DNA from: Kallotenue papyrolyticum
GTDB lineage: Bacteria > Chloroflexota > Chloroflexia > Chloroflexales > Kallotenuaceae
Length of the DNA stretch: 64,000 nt
Assembly (NCBI RefSeq): GCF_000526415.1
Contig: NZ_JAGA01000003.1
Span: 992,001-1,056,000 of the forward strand
Direction: 5' to 3'
In this document: positions 54,051 through 62,001 of the stretch, piece by piece
Layout of the letters: each line of letters opens with the position of its first letter
Position numbering within the stretch: position 1 is the stretch's first letter
Position numbers and translations under genes: made by a program
Notes under the pieces: model-generated
Told to the model about the DNA's origin: nothing
Database searches by the model: none
What the model saw: only the letters and a program-made list of their open reading frames with translations

Positions 54051-54689
54051 GTGAGCGCAAGCCCGGTAGAACTCAGGATCGAGCGTCTCGGCAAAGTATA
54101 CGGCGCGCGGTGCGTGTTGTGGAACATCTCGGCCACGCTGCGCACCGGCGAAGTCTTGCTGGTGACCGGTCCGAACGGCATCGGCAAATCAACGCTGCTG
54201 CGGCTGCTGGCCGGGCTGCTGCGGCCCAGCCACGGCGCCATCACCTACATCATCGGCGGGGCACCCCTGGCGCCCGACGCAGCGCACGACCAGATCGGGC
54301 TAGTCGGGCCGGATGTGCAGCTCTACCGCGAGCTGAGCGCGCGCGAGCATCTGGCCTTTGTCGCCGATGTGCGCGGCCTGGTGCACGATCCGGATCAGCA
54401 GCAGGCGCTGCTGGAACAAGTCGGCCTGAGTGGCCGCGCCGACCAGCCGGTGGGCACTTTTTCATCGGGCATGCTGCAACGGCTGCGCTACGCGCTGGCC
54501 CTGCTGTGTCGTCCGCCGGTGTTGCTGCTGGACGAGCCGACCGCCATGCTGGACGCCGCCGGCATCGCGCTGGTTGACCATGTCGTGGCCGAACAGCGCC
54601 GGCGCGGCATCGCGGTGATCGCTACCAACGATGCGCGCGACCATCGCTATGGCGATTGGCTGCTGAGGCTGGGAGCAGGAGAGTCGTGA
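54051..54689 (+). CDS. ccmA: Haem exporter ATP-binding protein CcmA
   Basis: ATPase that, with CcmB, releases haem-loaded CcmE from CcmC during cytochrome c maturation. Motifs: Walker A GPNGIGKST at 40-48, signature FSSGMLQRLRYA, Walker B VLLLDEPTAMLD. GTG 54051 is preferred: ATG 54042 in the same frame lies within the -10, and a start site 7 nt after the -10 would fall on GTG 54051, giving a leaderless message. It overlaps ccmB by 4 nt (GTGA). Confidence 0.93.
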   Translation: MSASPVELRIERLGKVYGARCVLWNISATLRTGEVLLVTGPNGIGKSTLLRLLAGLLRPSHGAITYIIGGAPLAPDAAHDQIGLVGPDVQLYRELSAREHLAFVADVRGLVHDPDQQQALLEQVGLSGRADQPVGTFSSGMLQRLRYALALLCRPPVLLLDEPTAMLDAAGIALVDHVVAEQRRRGIAVIATNDARDHRYGDWLLRLGAGES

Positions 54690-55426
54690 CCAGCGAGATC
54701 GAACAGAGGGCGCCATACGTAGAAATTCGTAGCCGCCATGCTTGGCGCCTGCCACGCGCGGTTTGGGCCGTAGTGCGCAAGGACGTGCGCAGCGAACTAC
54801 GTACACGCTATGCGCTCAACGCGCTGGCGGTGTTTGCGCTGACGATCGTGCTGGTCGTCAGCTTCTATCTGGGACCGCGCCTGGCATCCGCCGATCCGCT
54901 AACACCGGCGCTGCAGGCCGCGCTGCTGTGGATCGCCCTGTTCTTCGCCGCGCTGACCGGGCTGGGACGCGCCTTTATCCACGAGGAAGAGACGCAGACC
55001 GCAACGCTGTTGCGGCTGCACGCGCCACCACTGGCGGTGTTTGTGGGCAAATGGCTGGTGAACCTGGGACTACTGCTGCTGCTGAGCGTGGTCGTCAGCG
55101 GGCTGTTGGGGTTGCTGCTGGCGCTACGCGCGCAGAACTGGGCCATGCTGGTGCTGACCTTGCTGCTGGGCGCGCTCGGCCTGAGCGCGACCGTTACGCT
55201 GCTAGCGGCGATCATTGCGCGCGCTTCAGCGCGCTCGGCGCTGTTCGCGGCGCTGGCCTTTCCGGTTGCCTTTCCGTTGCTGGCCATAGCGATGACCGCC
55301 AGTGAACAGGCGCTGATCGGCGCGCCATGGCGCCAGGCCGCGCCGCAGCTTCAAGGGCTGGCGGCCTATGCCGTCGCGGTCTCGACCGCAGCACTGCTGT
55401 TGTTTCCCTATGTCTGGGAGAGTTGA
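54686..55426 (+). CDS. ccmB: Haem exporter permease CcmB
   Basis: A 246-residue CcmB with six membrane segments. The signature parts are VRKDVRSELRTRYALNALAVFA at the start and EEETQTATLLRLHAPPLAVFVGKW, typical of CcmB. It forms the CcmAB(CD) complex in the cytoplasmic membrane. Start GTG 54686 overlaps the ccmA stop and has GGAGCAGGAG upstream. 61 nt separate it from ccmC. Confidence 0.93.
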   Translation: MTSEIEQRAPYVEIRSRHAWRLPRAVWAVVRKDVRSELRTRYALNALAVFALTIVLVVSFYLGPRLASADPLTPALQAALLWIALFFAALTGLGRAFIHEEETQTATLLRLHAPPLAVFVGKWLVNLGLLLLLSVVVSGLLGLLLALRAQNWAMLVLTLLLGALGLSATVTLLAAIIARASARSALFAALAFPVAFPLLAIAMTASEQALIGAPWRQAAPQLQGLAAYAVAVSTAALLLFPYVWES

Positions 55427-55487
55427 ACGCCGGAGCGCAACGCGCGCCGCGGAGGAAGCCGTTGCTTGAGGCAAGAGGACCTTGATC

Positions 55488-56447
55488 ATGCTACGATCAC
55501 AGCCTGTTACCACCGCCCTAAAAGGGCTGGTCACGCTCTGGCTGCTGGGCGTGGTGGTTGCCATGTTTCTGATCGTGCCGGAGTATCAGGGCCTGGGCAA
55601 CACGGGGCGCATCATCATGGTGCATGTCCCAACCGCCTGGCTCTCGATGCTGGCCTTTAGCGTCGCTGCCTGGCAGAGCGTGCAGTACCTGCGCCGGCGC
55701 CGGGTCGAGCACGACGAGCGCGCGCTGGCCGCCACCGAACTGGGGCTGCTCTTCGCGACCCTAGCCACGCTCACCGGCTCGATGTTCGCCAAAGTGGTCT
55801 GGGGCGCGTGGTGGAACTGGGAACCGCGCGAAACCTCGATTCTGATCCTCCTGTTGATCTATGCCGCCTACTTTGCCCTGCGTTCGGCGATTGACGATGC
55901 GGAGCGCCGGCGGCAACTCGCCGCGGTGTATGCGCTGTTTGCCTTCGTCACCGCGCCGTTGCTGATCTTTGTCGTGCCGCGACTCTACGACACCACGCTG
56001 CATCCCAACTGCGCCTTTCTGCCCGGTTCGAAGTGCGACGGCATCACACTGGCCGAGGGCCGTGTCGGCGATCTGGGCGACAACATCCTGGAGCTACGCG
56101 CGATCCGACGCGAGGGCGACCTGGTCACGGCGGTGGTAGCGGTACGCGGCACCGGCGGCGCTGCGCCGGTGATCATGGAACCGAGCTACAACGTAGCGAC
56201 GCGTACGCAGGTCGCTACTCCCGCCTTCGAGGGCAGCCGCTTCATGCTGGCGATCCAGGGCGTGAGCGACCAGGGCGTGCGGCTGAATATTCAGGCGCCC
56301 GGCAATACCAGCCAGCGCAACGCTACCACCACGCTGACGCTGCTGGCCTCGTTGCTCGGCTTTACCGGTCTGTTCGTCTGGATCTACGCACTGCGCAGCA
56401 CGCTGCTGAGTCTGCAGCGGCGCATCGAAGCACAAGGATGGAGCTGA
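55488..56447 (+). CDS. ccmC: Haem-handling protein CcmC with a large extracytoplasmic insertion
   Basis: CcmC receives haem and attaches it to CcmE. The haem-handling WGAWWNWEPRETS loop is at residues 105-117. The two haem-ligand histidines are present as H46 (MVHVPTAW) and H172 (TTLHP). Between the fifth and sixth membrane segments, just after H172, there is an additional hydrophilic domain of about 100 residues (about 175-275) not found in standard CcmC proteins, which are about 240 residues long; it begins with two cysteines (C175, C183). ATG 55488 has AGAGGA 9 nt upstream. Its stop overlaps ccmD (TGATG). Confidence 0.92.
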   Translation: MLRSQPVTTALKGLVTLWLLGVVVAMFLIVPEYQGLGNTGRIIMVHVPTAWLSMLAFSVAAWQSVQYLRRRRVEHDERALAATELGLLFATLATLTGSMFAKVVWGAWWNWEPRETSILILLLIYAAYFALRSAIDDAERRRQLAAVYALFAFVTAPLLIFVVPRLYDTTLHPNCAFLPGSKCDGITLAEGRVGDLGDNILELRAIRREGDLVTAVVAVRGTGGAAPVIMEPSYNVATRTQVATPAFEGSRFMLAIQGVSDQGVRLNIQAPGNTSQRNATTTLTLLASLLGFTGLFVWIYALRSTLLSLQRRIEAQGWS

Positions 56448-56689
56448 TGCCTGACGTGATCAACAACCCTGCGCTGGCCATGTACGTCGCCGCCGCCGTC
56501 GCGTTGGTGGTGATGCTTGGCTTTCTGATCTACCTGTGGCGGCTCGACGCGCGGGTGCGCGAACTGCGCCGCGCCCTGGACAGCCAGGCTGCCGGTGCCG
56601 CGCGCACCGTCGAGCGGCAGAGCGAGCACGAGCCACAACGGCTCCAACGCATCGAACGGGAGTTGCAGGATGGCCTCAATCACCCTTGA
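56447..56689 (+). CDS. ccmD: CcmD-like small membrane protein
   Basis: An 80-residue protein with one membrane helix (about residues 9-31; YVAAAVALVVMLGFLIYLW), followed by a basic then charged helix, in the position and with the plan of CcmD, which helps release CcmE from CcmC. It overlaps ccmC by one base and ccmE by 20 nt. Confidence 0.85.
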   Translation: MPDVINNPALAMYVAAAVALVVMLGFLIYLWRLDARVRELRRALDSQAAGAARTVERQSEHEPQRLQRIERELQDGLNHP

Positions 56690-57125
56690 TTCGCTAGAGC
56701 GCACCCGGGCCACGCGCCGCCTAGGGCTCAAGCCGGTGCAGTGGATCATGCTGGGCATCGTAGCCCTGGCGTTGGGCTTCGGCGGCTGGTCGCTGCGCGG
56801 TTCGCTGGCGCGGACCGTCTCGATCGAGGAAGCCAAGCTGGCCCGCGGTCGCGTCCAGATCTTTGGCTACATCTACAGCCAGGGCGCTTACGATGAGCGC
56901 AACTACTGGACCTTCCAGATCCAGGATCAGCAGGGCCAGGTGCTGACGGTCGCCTATCCGACCAAGCCCGGGAACTTCGATGACGCGATCAGCGTCTCGG
57001 CGACCGGCACCTACAATCCGGAGACCGGCATGTTCGAGGCCGAGCAGTTGCTGGTCAAATGTCCATCCAAGTATCAGGAGATGGAGCGCACCCTGGGCGC
57101 AGAGGCCAACCCGCACAAGCGCTGA
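56670..57125 (+). CDS. ccmE: Haem chaperone CcmE, CxxxY (System I*) variant
   Basis: A 151-residue membrane-anchored OB-fold haem chaperone with its anchor at about residues 22-40. In most bacteria haem is bound by the histidine of an HxxxY motif. Here the motif is C131-P-S-K-Y135, so haem would attach through cysteine as in the System I* group known from archaea and some bacteria, which lack CcmH. No ccmH gene is visible in this operon. Surrounding family parts: RGRVQIFGYIYSQG, FDDAISVSATGTYN and FEAEQLLVKC. It overlaps ccmD by 20 nt. Confidence 0.93.
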   Translation: MASITLDSLERTRATRRLGLKPVQWIMLGIVALALGFGGWSLRGSLARTVSIEEAKLARGRVQIFGYIYSQGAYDERNYWTFQIQDQQGQVLTVAYPTKPGNFDDAISVSATGTYNPETGMFEAEQLLVKCPSKYQEMERTLGAEANPHKR

Positions 57126-57167
57126 CGCGATCGGCGCACGGCTCTCTGGCGCGCCGGCGAATAGCTC

Positions 57168-59540
57168 ATGATCTATGCCATCGGGACAACCCTGATCATT
57201 GCGGCCTGTGCCAGCGCATGGTTGGCGGCACTGGCCTTCGCGCTGGTGCCTGGCGGTCACGTGGCACTGCTGCGTTGGGGACGGCTGGGCGCCTGGCTGG
57301 CCCTGCTGCTGGCCGGTGGCGTCGCCGGGCTGCTCCTGGCGCTGTTCGTCCTACAGCGCTACGACGTGCGCTACGTCTTCGACTATAGCTCCAGCGAGCT
57401 GGAGTTTCGCTATCGCGTGGCTGCGGTGTGGGCCGGCCAGCCCGGCAGCCTGGTGGTCTGGGCGCTGGGCGGGCTGATCTTCGCGCCGCTGCTGATGCGC
57501 CGCACGCGTCAGCTCGAGCCCTACATCCTGGCGCCGCTGCTGGCGCTGCAGGCTGTGCTGCTGCTGTTCGTGCTGATGCGCAATCCGTTCGTGCCCACGC
57601 CGACCGCCGAGCTGCCCGCGACCCTGCTGCGCGATGGGCGGGTGATCGATGGACGCGGCCTCAACCCGCAACTGCACAACGTCTGGATGGTGATCCACCC
57701 ACCGACCCTGTTCACAGCCTACGGCCTGCTGGGCGTGCCCTTCGCTATGGCGCTGGGCGGCCTGTGGCGTCGCGACTACGACGGCTGGGCGCGCCTGGCG
57801 CTGCCCTGGACGGTAGCGGGCTGGACCGTCCTAAGCGTGGCGCTGACGCTGGGTGGCTATTGGGCCTACGAATCGTTGGGCTGGGGCGGCTACTGGGCCT
57901 GGGATCCGGTCGAAAACTCCTCACTGGTGCCCTGGCTGACCGGCCTGGCGCTGATCCACGGCCTGGTGCTGCAGCGAGCGCATGGCGGCCTGCGGCGTGC
58001 CAACTTCTTTCTGGCGATCCTGACCTACATCGCCGTCTTCTACGCCTCGTTCCTGACCCGCTCCGGCGTCCTGTCCAGCTTTTCGGTGCACTCCTTCGTC
58101 GAAGAAGGGCTGAAGCAGGTGATGATCACCGCACTGATCGGGCTGCTGCTGATCGGCAGCGGCAGCCTGGTGTGGCGCTGGCGCGACGTGCCGCGGCGCG
58201 CCCTGTCGGATGCCCTGCTCTCGCGCGACACCTTCTTCGTCCTGCTGATGCTGACGCTGGTGCTGGTCGGCGCCGTCGTCGCCTTCGGCACCTCGATGCC
58301 CTGGATCACCGCGATCGACGGCCTGGGCGTGCGCCTGGAGCGCTTTTTCAGCCAGGCCTTTCAGATCGACGACGGCACCCTGCTGGGCGGGCAGCCGCTG
58401 GGCGATGGCCGCTTCTCGCTGATGCCCGACTTCTTCACCACCACCACCACGCCCCTGGCGCTGGTGCTGGCGATCCTGATGACGATCGGGCCGCTGCTGG
58501 GCTGGCGCGGCACCCACCACGGCAAACTGTTGCGGGCGCTGCGCTGGCCCTGCGCGGCTGCCGTCCTGCTCACCAGCGTGGCGATGCTGCTGGGCGTGCG
58601 CGATCTGAAATCGATCCTGTTTGTGCTGGTCGCATCCACCGCGGCGGGCACCAACCTGCTAATGATCGTGCGCACACTGCGTGCCGGCTGGCTGCGCATC
58701 GGCGGCTACCTGGCGCACGTCGGCATGGCCCTGCTGCTGCTGGGTGTGGTCGGCTCCTACGGCTATGCCTCGGAAGAGCACAAGCTGGTGATCCCACAGG
58801 GCGAGACCCAGCGCGTCTTCGGCCATAGCTTTACCTTCTGGGGCTACGAGGAGCGGCCCGATGGCAAGCATGTACTGCGCCTGGAAGTTGACAAGGACAC
58901 CGCGCATGCCTTTCTGGCAACGCCGGATGTGTACTTCAACCAGCGCATGGGCGCGCAGGTGCGCACGCCGGCGATCAAGCGCTACCTGTGGCAGGACCTC
59001 TACATCGCTCCGGAGGACTACCTGCCGGCGATCGATCCCAACGTGGCGCTGCTGGCGCCCGGCCAGCAGATCACCATCGGCCCGTATCTGTTGCGCTTCG
59101 AGGAGTTTGCGATCGAGGATCGCCTCCAGAGCGACAACTACGCGCTGATCGGCGCGACCGTAACCGTCACGCACGAGCAGCAGACCTGGCGGCTGACCCC
59201 ACGTCTGCGCCTGGAACCCAACCAACCCATCACCGAGCTGCCCGTGGCCCTGGGCAACAACCATCGCCTGGTGCTGGAGAACTTCAACGCCGGCGAGCGC
59301 CTGGTCCGCCTGCGCATCGACGGCCTACACCTGCCGGTCGTGCCGGCGCGCGCCGTCTTTACCGTCAGCCTTAAACCGGCCATCGCGCTGGTGTGGATCG
59401 GTGCGGTGTTGATGGCCGTCGGCGGCCTGATCGCCGTCGTGCGGCGGCGTTGGGAAGCGCTTCCGGCGCGCCAACCCGCACCGCGCGCCGGCCTGATCGG
59501 CTGGCGACGACCGGCGCCTAGCTACCGTTTCGACCGATGA
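57168..59540 (+). CDS. ccmF: Cytochrome c haem lyase subunit CcmF
   Basis: A 790-residue polytopic membrane protein that joins haem to apocytochrome c. The WWD domain is complete (WAYESLGWGGYWAWDP and ENSSLVPW, residues 231-257), with the conserved histidines in IHPPTLFTAYG (H177) and LALIHGLVLQR. A long extracytoplasmic domain fills the C-terminal third (about 520-745), closed by a final membrane helix. It is the expected fusion partner for the CxxxY CcmE. Its stop overlaps the next gene's start (ATGA). Confidence 0.95.
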   Translation: MIYAIGTTLIIAACASAWLAALAFALVPGGHVALLRWGRLGAWLALLLAGGVAGLLLALFVLQRYDVRYVFDYSSSELEFRYRVAAVWAGQPGSLVVWALGGLIFAPLLMRRTRQLEPYILAPLLALQAVLLLFVLMRNPFVPTPTAELPATLLRDGRVIDGRGLNPQLHNVWMVIHPPTLFTAYGLLGVPFAMALGGLWRRDYDGWARLALPWTVAGWTVLSVALTLGGYWAYESLGWGGYWAWDPVENSSLVPWLTGLALIHGLVLQRAHGGLRRANFFLAILTYIAVFYASFLTRSGVLSSFSVHSFVEEGLKQVMITALIGLLLIGSGSLVWRWRDVPRRALSDALLSRDTFFVLLMLTLVLVGAVVAFGTSMPWITAIDGLGVRLERFFSQAFQIDDGTLLGGQPLGDGRFSLMPDFFTTTTTPLALVLAILMTIGPLLGWRGTHHGKLLRALRWPCAAAVLLTSVAMLLGVRDLKSILFVLVASTAAGTNLLMIVRTLRAGWLRIGGYLAHVGMALLLLGVVGSYGYASEEHKLVIPQGETQRVFGHSFTFWGYEERPDGKHVLRLEVDKDTAHAFLATPDVYFNQRMGAQVRTPAIKRYLWQDLYIAPEDYLPAIDPNVALLAPGQQITIGPYLLRFEEFAIEDRLQSDNYALIGATVTVTHEQQTWRLTPRLRLEPNQPITELPVALGNNHRLVLENFNAGERLVRLRIDGLHLPVVPARAVFTVSLKPAIALVWIGAVLMAVGGLIAVVRRRWEALPARQPAPRAGLIGWRRPAPSYRFDR

Positions 59541-60571
59541 TCACCATGAGATCAACGCCTCGTCCACCTATCACCGACCTCTACGCCCTACTGCAGGTAT
59601 CGCCGCGCGCCTCCGCCGAGGAGATCAGCGCGGCCTACCAACGCCTACGCGCACTCTACGCGCCGGAGCGCGTCGCCGAAGCCGCGCCCGACGTGCAGGC
59701 GCTGGCCGCGCAGCGGCGCGAGCAGCTAGACGCCGCCTATGCCGTGCTGAGCGACCCGCAGCAGCGCGCCGCCTACGATCGACGCTTCGGCTTTGCCGCG
59801 CCCGAAGAGGCGCTGGACTATCGGCCACTGCCGCCGGCGCGCGGTCAGGAGCGCGCCCGGGTGCCGGAGGAACGCGACAGCCTGGCCGCGCCGGCACGCC
59901 TGGGACAGGGGCCGCTGAGCTGGCTGCCGGCGCTGGGCATCGCCGTGGTAGGCCTGGCACTGCTGCTGCTGCTGGTGCTGAGCGGCGTGCGTACCACCAG
60001 CGATCCGGCCGCGATGGCCACCCCCACCGTGGCCATGGTGCGCCTGCCCTTCACCGAAGCCCAACTGGCACAGTTCCGCAGCGCTGCCGAGAACAACAAC
60101 ACCTTTGAGGCCTGGCGCGCCTACGGCAATGCGCTCTTCGACAACCTACAGACCATGCGCGAAAACGCGGCGCAGGCGCCGCAGTACCGCAACCAGCTCG
60201 ATCGCTGGCAGATGGTGATCGAGGCCTATGATCGCGCGCTGCGGCTGCGCGACGATCCGATCGTCCGCGCCGACCGCGCGCTGGCGCTCTTCAACTACGG
60301 CGTTGACGCCGCCCAACCGGCCTATGTCGAGCAGGCCACGGCTGCGGCAGAGGAGGCCCTGCAGCAGGGCGTCGCCGCGCCGCGCGCGCTGCTCAACTAT
60401 GGCCTGATCCTGTCCCTGAGTCGTCCACCGCGCACCGAGGAGGCGCTGGCCCTGTGGCGGCGCATCACCACGGAAGCGCCCAACACGCCCGAGGCGCAGC
60501 GCGCGCAGGCTCTGTTGCAAAGCTTCGAGGGCCAGCCGGCGCCAACGGGCACGAACCAGGCGGAGAACTGA
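59537..60571 (+). CDS. J-like domain, transmembrane helix and TPR fusion protein in the ccm operon
   Basis: A 344-residue protein in three parts. Residues 12-80 form a J-like domain (LYALLQVSPRASAEEISAAY; LSDPQQRAAYDRRFG). The HPD motif that stimulates Hsp70 is replaced by APE, so it is probably a non-catalytic J-like domain. A transmembrane helix lies at about 130-152. The outer part (about 175-335) has TPR-like helices (NALFDNLQTM; RLRDDPIVRADRALALFNYG). In other bacteria CcmI, a membrane-bound TPR protein, chaperones apocytochrome c; by position and layout this protein may take that role. It overlaps ccmF by 4 nt and is followed 3 nt later by ccmG. Confidence 0.85.
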   Translation: MITMRSTPRPPITDLYALLQVSPRASAEEISAAYQRLRALYAPERVAEAAPDVQALAAQRREQLDAAYAVLSDPQQRAAYDRRFGFAAPEEALDYRPLPPARGQERARVPEERDSLAAPARLGQGPLSWLPALGIAVVGLALLLLLVLSGVRTTSDPAAMATPTVAMVRLPFTEAQLAQFRSAAENNNTFEAWRAYGNALFDNLQTMRENAAQAPQYRNQLDRWQMVIEAYDRALRLRDDPIVRADRALALFNYGVDAAQPAYVEQATAAAEEALQQGVAAPRALLNYGLILSLSRPPRTEEALALWRRITTEAPNTPEAQRAQALLQSFEGQPAPTGTNQAEN

Positions 60572-60574
60572 ACG

Positions 60575-61219
60575 ATGCTTGACGCCAAGCGCAAACAAAC
60601 CCTCGGCGGACGTGAGCTGGTGTATGGCGTCGTGGGCGTGCTGCTCGGCCTCTTGATCCTGAGCGGCGTCTGGCTGCTCACCGGTCGTTCCGCGACCCGC
60701 AGCGTCAACATCACCGAAGTCACGCCCTATGCCGCACCGGACTTTACGCTCCAAGACCTCGGCGGCCGGCCCGTTAGCCTGAGCGACTTTCGCGGCAAGG
60801 TGGTGTTGCTCAACTTCTGGGGCACCTGGTGCGAGCCCTGCAAGGAAGAAACGCCGGCGCTGGAAGCCACCTACCGGCGGCTGAAGGACGAGGGCCTGGT
60901 GATCCTGGGCATCGACCAGCTCAACGGCGAGCGCAGCCTCAACCGCGACGTGGAGGATGTGCAGCGCTTCGCCGCGCTGTACGATGTGACCTATCCGATC
61001 CTGCTCGATGAGCAGGGCGCGGTCGGCCAGTCCTACAGCATCGTGCCGCTGCCAACCTCGATCTTTGTTGACCGCGAGGGTCAGGTGCGCTATATTCGCA
61101 TCGGTCCGCTCAACAGCAACGACATCGAGCGGATCTTCCGGCGTCTACACACGCCCGGAGCCCAAGCGGATCTTCAGGGAGCGGTCCATGAACCAGCGGC
61201 GCATCGTAATCGTGGATGA
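60575..61219 (+). CDS. ccmG: Membrane-anchored thioredoxin-like protein CcmG/ResA
   Basis: A 214-residue TlpA/ResA-like thiol-disulfide reductant that keeps the apocytochrome CxxCH cysteines reduced. It has an N-terminal anchor (about 16-36), the active site W85-C86-E-P-C89 in FWGTWCEPCKEE, and a cis-proline in PLPTSIFVD. With CcmH absent, this would be the only dedicated reductant in the operon. It ends 32 nt inside the following response regulator gene. Confidence 0.93.
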   Translation: MLDAKRKQTLGGRELVYGVVGVLLGLLILSGVWLLTGRSATRSVNITEVTPYAAPDFTLQDLGGRPVSLSDFRGKVVLLNFWGTWCEPCKEETPALEATYRRLKDEGLVILGIDQLNGERSLNRDVEDVQRFAALYDVTYPILLDEQGAVGQSYSIVPLPTSIFVDREGQVRYIRIGPLNSNDIERIFRRLHTPGAQADLQGAVHEPAAHRNRG

Positions 61220-61868
61220 TGATCCACAACTTCAGGAAACGATTGGCCTGATGCTGCAACAAGAGGGCTATGCCGTCAGCGCGGCGCTGAGCGGCAGTGA
61301 AGGCATCGAACAGGTCGAAACCAGTGCGCCCGACCTGGTGATCCTGGACATCAACCTGCCGGACATCAGCGGCTTCGATGTCGTGCGCATTCTGCGCCGC
61401 AGCAGTCCACTGCCGATCCTGATGCTGACCGGTCGCACCGAGAGCAGCGACGTGGTCAGCAGCCTGGACAGCGGCGCCGACGATTACCTGACCAAACCCT
61501 TCCGCGCCGATGAGCTGCTGGCGCGCGTGCGGGCCCTGCTGCGACGCGTGCCGGAGCTCAGCCAACCGCTGGTGGTGGGTGATGGCCAGGTCGAGATCGA
61601 TCTGCGCGCCCGGCGCGTGCGCGTGCGCGGCGAGCCAGTTGAGCTCACGCCCACCGAGTATCAGTTGCTGCTGTTGCTGGCGCAGCATGCCGGCCAGGTG
61701 CTCGACCATCAGACCCTGCTGCGCCACGTCTGGGGTGAGGAGGTCAGCGACGACTCGGCCTACCTCAAGGTGTATATCTGGCATCTGCGGCGCAAGCTGG
61801 AGCTCAATCCCAGCGAACCGCGCATCGTGCTGACGGAATGGGGCGTGGGCTACCGCCTGGCTCCATAG
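61188..61868 (+). CDS. OmpR-type response regulator at the end of the ccm operon
   Basis: A 226-residue regulator: DDD pocket at residues 10-12, phospho-acceptor D54 in ILDINLPDISG, TKPF loop, and winged helix (PTEYQLLLLLAQHAGQVLD; DSAYLKVYIWHLRRKLEL). The gene overlaps ccmG by 32 nt, so it is translated from the ccm message, and no kinase gene is near. It may link a signal to cytochrome synthesis or to genes elsewhere. Confidence 0.93.
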   Translation: MNQRRIVIVDDDPQLQETIGLMLQQEGYAVSAALSGSEGIEQVETSAPDLVILDINLPDISGFDVVRILRRSSPLPILMLTGRTESSDVVSSLDSGADDYLTKPFRADELLARVRALLRRVPELSQPLVVGDGQVEIDLRARRVRVRGEPVELTPTEYQLLLLLAQHAGQVLDHQTLLRHVWGEEVSDDSAYLKVYIWHLRRKLELNPSEPRIVLTEWGVGYRLAP

Positions 61869-61915
61869 CACCGTGCCCGCCGCGGGCCTGCCGTTCCCGA
61901 CCGCCGTCTCCCTTT

Positions 61916-61944
61916 TTGACGTCCACTGGCATCGCTGGTAGGAT
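61916..61944 (+). promoter_or_regulatory. Promoter TTGACG-N17-TAGGAT
   Basis: TTGACG (61916-61921) and TAGGAT (61939-61944) with a 17-nt spacer; it drives the Fe-S oxidoreductase gene starting at 62002. Confidence 0.65.
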
Positions 61945-62001
61945 AGGCCGCACCGCACGCGGGCGTGAACAATCACAACGGAGTGAAGGCGGGCCGTCGC
62001 C

